From NCBI GenBank assembly GCA_028284265.1, contig JANQRZ010000004.1, forward strand, positions 224,089-288,088: a stretch of 64,000 nt of DNA, read 5' to 3'. This document shows, in pieces, positions 62,144-64,000 of this stretch. The notes beneath the pieces are model-generated. The model was not told the DNA's origin. It saw only the letters and a list, made by a program, of their open reading frames with translations, and ran no database searches. The stretch comes from Rhodothermales bacterium. Its GTDB lineage: Bacteria; Bacteroidota; Rhodothermia; Rhodothermales; JANQRZ01. Within the stretch, counting starts at the first letter, position 1. Each line of letters opens with the position of its first letter. Position numbers and translations under genes: made by a program.

Positions 62144-62817
62144 TCCTGCACGGCGAGGCTAGTGGCCGGATGCGCCATTACTGGCTGTCCCGGCGCAGCA
62201 TGGGGGGGCGGGCGGGACGCGGCCGGACGCTGCGTCGTCTGACCACTGCTAGACCTGTCGAGTTGGGCGAGCGAGTTGGTTGCCTGCGTCGCGAGGGCCG
62301 TATCGGATCCGTCACGCACGCGCGCCCACCACTGCCGGGCTTCAGTCGGGTTGTCTTGATTGGCAGCGATTGCGCCGAGGTTATACATCGCCGACGGGTC
62401 ATTCGGGACGCGCTCCAGCAGCGCGTTGGAGACACGCTGGGCCTCGTCCCACCGACCCATCCCGGCATAAACGTTGGCGAGGTCGAGCCACACCTGCCGG
62501 TTGTCCGGGGCGAGAGCGAGGTAGCGTTCATACGAGGCGGCAGATTCCTCATGCTGGTGGGCGTCCTGCTGAAGCCGTGCTGCTTCGAGCAGCAGTATCG
62601 TGTCCTCTGGGGCCGCGTCGAGTTGGGTCCGGAGCGTCATCAGCCGAGCGTGGAAGCTCGGGTCCACGTTCTCCGACGACGGTGCGACGGCCTCCTCCAC
62701 CGACGTCCAGTTCGGCGCAGGGGGCGAACCGGCATTCCGGCTTGGGAGATAGGCAAAGAGGGCGAGCAGCACGAAGCCGCCAGCGAGCAGAAGTGCAGAG
62801 GGGGAGAACTGTTTCAT
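62140..62817 (-). CDS. Membrane-anchored TPR protein of the cytochrome operon
   Basis: 225 residues from ATG 62817. An N-terminal anchor (residues about 7-25) is followed by a Pro/Ser linker and about three tetratricopeptide repeats (residues about 60-165; LLLEAARLQQDAHQHEESAASYERYLALAPD, VWLDLANVYAGMGRWDEAQRV, AMYNLGAIAANQDNPTEARQW), then a Pro/Ala/Gln-rich tail. TPR proteins near multihaem cytochromes often resemble assembly factors such as CcmI/NrfG-type haem-ligation helpers; that role is inferred. It starts 8 bp after the cytochrome b gene. Confidence 0.82.
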   Translation of the reverse strand: MKQFSPSALLLAGGFVLLALFAYLPSRNAGSPPAPNWTSVEEAVAPSSENVDPSFHARLMTLRTQLDAAPEDTILLLEAARLQQDAHQHEESAASYERYLALAPDNRQVWLDLANVYAGMGRWDEAQRVSNALLERVPNDPSAMYNLGAIAANQDNPTEARQWWARVRDGSDTALATQATNSLAQLDRSSSGQTTQRPAASRPPPHAAPGQPVMAHPATSLAVQE

Positions 62818-62825
62818 GGAGTGAA

Positions 62826-63692
62826 TTACGACCCCGGCGTCCAAGCGTACCCGAAGGCAATCGCTACGCCGATGTGCAGGGCGAGGATGAGGAACATGAT
62901 GATGGCGAGTGGTAGGTGAAACGTGTGCCAGTACCGGAACAGCTTTCCGAAGGGTTGAAGGAGCACTTGCTGCTGCGCGAGTTTCCGGTGCTCGCGGGCT
63001 TCATCCACAAGACGCTGGCGCGTGGCATCATCTACGCCGCTTTTCCGGAGGAGCGCACCCACATGCCGCGCCTCGCGCCGCCCCTCCCAATCAAACCGAA
63101 CGGCGAGGGCGAGGGCGTGAAGTAGGCCGCGCGGTTTTACATCGCGTTCGGTACGTACTAAAGCGTCGAGGTCGCTTTCGGTGAGCGCCCCGTTCTCGCG
63201 GAGGTCGGCGAGGAGCACGGACTGCCGGGCCTCAATCTCTTGCATCGAGCGAAACCGCCCGTTCACCGTCTTGGGAATGCGGACATAGACGTAGCGCCCG
63301 ACCACGCCGCTCGCCACGACGAGCACCATGCTCCAGAACGCAATCGACACGATGCCGCCCACCTTGAACGAGGTGTGGAGCAGGATCAGAAACGGCCCGA
63401 GCGTGCAGAGCCAGATGTGGAACGAGAGCCAGTGCCGCAGCTTCCCGAGCGATTGCAGCCGCCCCCACCGCTTCCGCGTCGAGTACATCGCCACACCGAA
63501 GGTCAGCATCGCCGTTCCCACAATCGCCAGCCGGTTGCCGACAAGGCCCGTTGGCTTGAAGAGGTCGTGTCCCTCAGCGTAGGGGCGCTCGGTGAGCGGG
63601 AGGGCGTAGTAGTCGAGGCCCCAGAAGAGAAAGGTGGCAGCCACGGCGAGCCAGGTTATGGCGAGGCCGAGGTGATAGAGGCGTTGAGCCAT
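62826..63692 (-). CDS. Di-haem transmembrane cytochrome b, quinol:cytochrome c module
   Basis: 288 residues from ATG 63692; ATGs at 63704 and 63740 are alternatives that only lengthen the N-terminus. Five hydrophobic helices. Helix 3 has His92 and His106 (FHIWLCTLGPFLILLH), and helix 5 has His259 and His273 (FHLPLAIIMFLILALH); two pairs spaced 14 residues are the classic arrangement for two transmembrane haems b. A soluble loop of about 115 residues separates helices 4 and 5. It heads the cytochrome operon and would pass quinol electrons to the multihaem cytochromes. Exact family is uncertain. Confidence 0.82.
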   Translation of the reverse strand: MAQRLYHLGLAITWLAVAATFLFWGLDYYALPLTERPYAEGHDLFKPTGLVGNRLAIVGTAMLTFGVAMYSTRKRWGRLQSLGKLRHWLSFHIWLCTLGPFLILLHTSFKVGGIVSIAFWSMVLVVASGVVGRYVYVRIPKTVNGRFRSMQEIEARQSVLLADLRENGALTESDLDALVRTERDVKPRGLLHALALAVRFDWEGRREARHVGALLRKSGVDDATRQRLVDEAREHRKLAQQQVLLQPFGKLFRYWHTFHLPLAIIMFLILALHIGVAIAFGYAWTPGS

Positions 63693-63909
63693 GGCGGGCA
63701 ACATGCGCACATCATGCGCGCCAGCTACGGTGTTGAGCATGACGTGCGCACACAGATGCGACGAGAGGGCAAGCAGGTGCGGTTTTGGGATGACGCCGGA
63801 CCGGTTTGCAAACCACAGGCCATACTGCTCGCGGTAGGACGAGCGCGAGGATGCGAGGGAGGTGCTGCGTCATGGCTCATTCGCACCGACCATTACCTAC
63901 ACAACGAAA

Positions 63910-63942
63910 ACAGGCCCTGCCAGCGTTCGCCGGAGGGCCTGT
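63910..63942 (-). terminator. Rho-independent terminator of tRNA-Met
   Basis: ACAGGCCCT and AGGGCCTGT form a 9-bp stem. On the minus strand it lies just after the tRNA 3' end and is followed by TTTTCGTT. Between 63705 and 63909 no gene was recognised; the promoter of the cytochrome operon should lie there but was not identified. Confidence 0.75.
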
Positions 63943-63946
63943 CGGT

Positions 63947-64000
63947 TGGTAGCGGGGGCAGGATTCGAACCTGCGGTCTTCGGGTTATGAGCCCGACGAG
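63947..64000 (-). tRNA. tRNA-Met (anticodon CAT), 5' end beyond the window
   Basis: The minus strand shows anticodon stem TCGGG/CCCGA with loop CTCATAA (anticodon CAT), T-arm GCAGG-TTCGAAT-CCTGC, the acceptor 3' strand CCCCGCT, discriminator A and an encoded CCA. The D-arm and 5' acceptor strand are outside the window, so initiator versus elongator type cannot be fully decided. Confidence 0.92.

Overview
The window is high-GC DNA whose protein content points to a marine or halophilic member of the Rhodothermota (Rhodothermales/Rubricoccaceae-like Bacteroidetes). This rests on five secreted proteins with C-terminal type IX secretion (T9SS) sorting domains of the YPNPF...YxYRL type, outer-membrane barrels ending in Phe, a TonB receptor with an N-terminal carboxypeptidase-like domain, and TATATTT-type promoter elements. 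The taxonomic assignment is inference.

Region 1 (1-1815): the 5' part of thrS, divergent from a LacI-family gene. Region 2 (1815-28700): a beta-1,3-glucan (laminarin-type) utilisation locus built as two converging arms. The plus arm (lacI, perfect 20-bp operator, T9SS glycan-binding-like protein, two large outer-membrane barrels, two lipoproteins, exported clan-A glycosidase, GH16 laminarinase lipoprotein, cytosolic GH3) meets the minus arm (second lacI with operators in its own promoter, GH16 lipoprotein, two T9SS proteins with duplicated beta-sandwich modules, a sugar MFS transporter, a cytosolic clan-A glycosidase, a giant GH149-like phosphorylase, a GPH symporter). No SusC/SusD pair is present. 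The likely flow is surface cleavage by GH16/GH-A, uptake through the unusual barrels, import by the two MFS proteins, then phosphorolysis and GH3 hydrolysis in the cytosol.

Region 3 (28700-48230): mixed housekeeping and surface genes: tRNA-Val(GAC), a nitroreductase-like protein, endonuclease V, a small gene broken by a 19-bp tandem duplication, dispersed palindromic repeats, a solitary TonB receptor, proS with a structured leader and a PAP2-like membrane protein, a Tyr-rich/Arg-Pro-rich lipoprotein, a FadL-like protein, two large T9SS proteins (one a beta-helix) and an ABC-F ATPase.

Region 4 (48294-63692, all minus): a probable long operon. Its first half is an electron-transfer module: a di-heme membrane cytochrome b, an anchored TPR protein, two multihaem cytochromes with 23 and 25 CxxCH motifs, an outer-membrane barrel, and a membrane-anchored ferredoxin/FAD oxidoreductase; this looks like a porin-cytochrome conduit. 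Its second half is a copper/silver-type efflux system (Cys-rich protein, CusC, CusB with heavy-metal-binding domain, CusA, cupredoxin lipoprotein). The window ends inside a tRNA-Met(CAT) gene.

All family names come from reading motifs and recollection; no database search was run.
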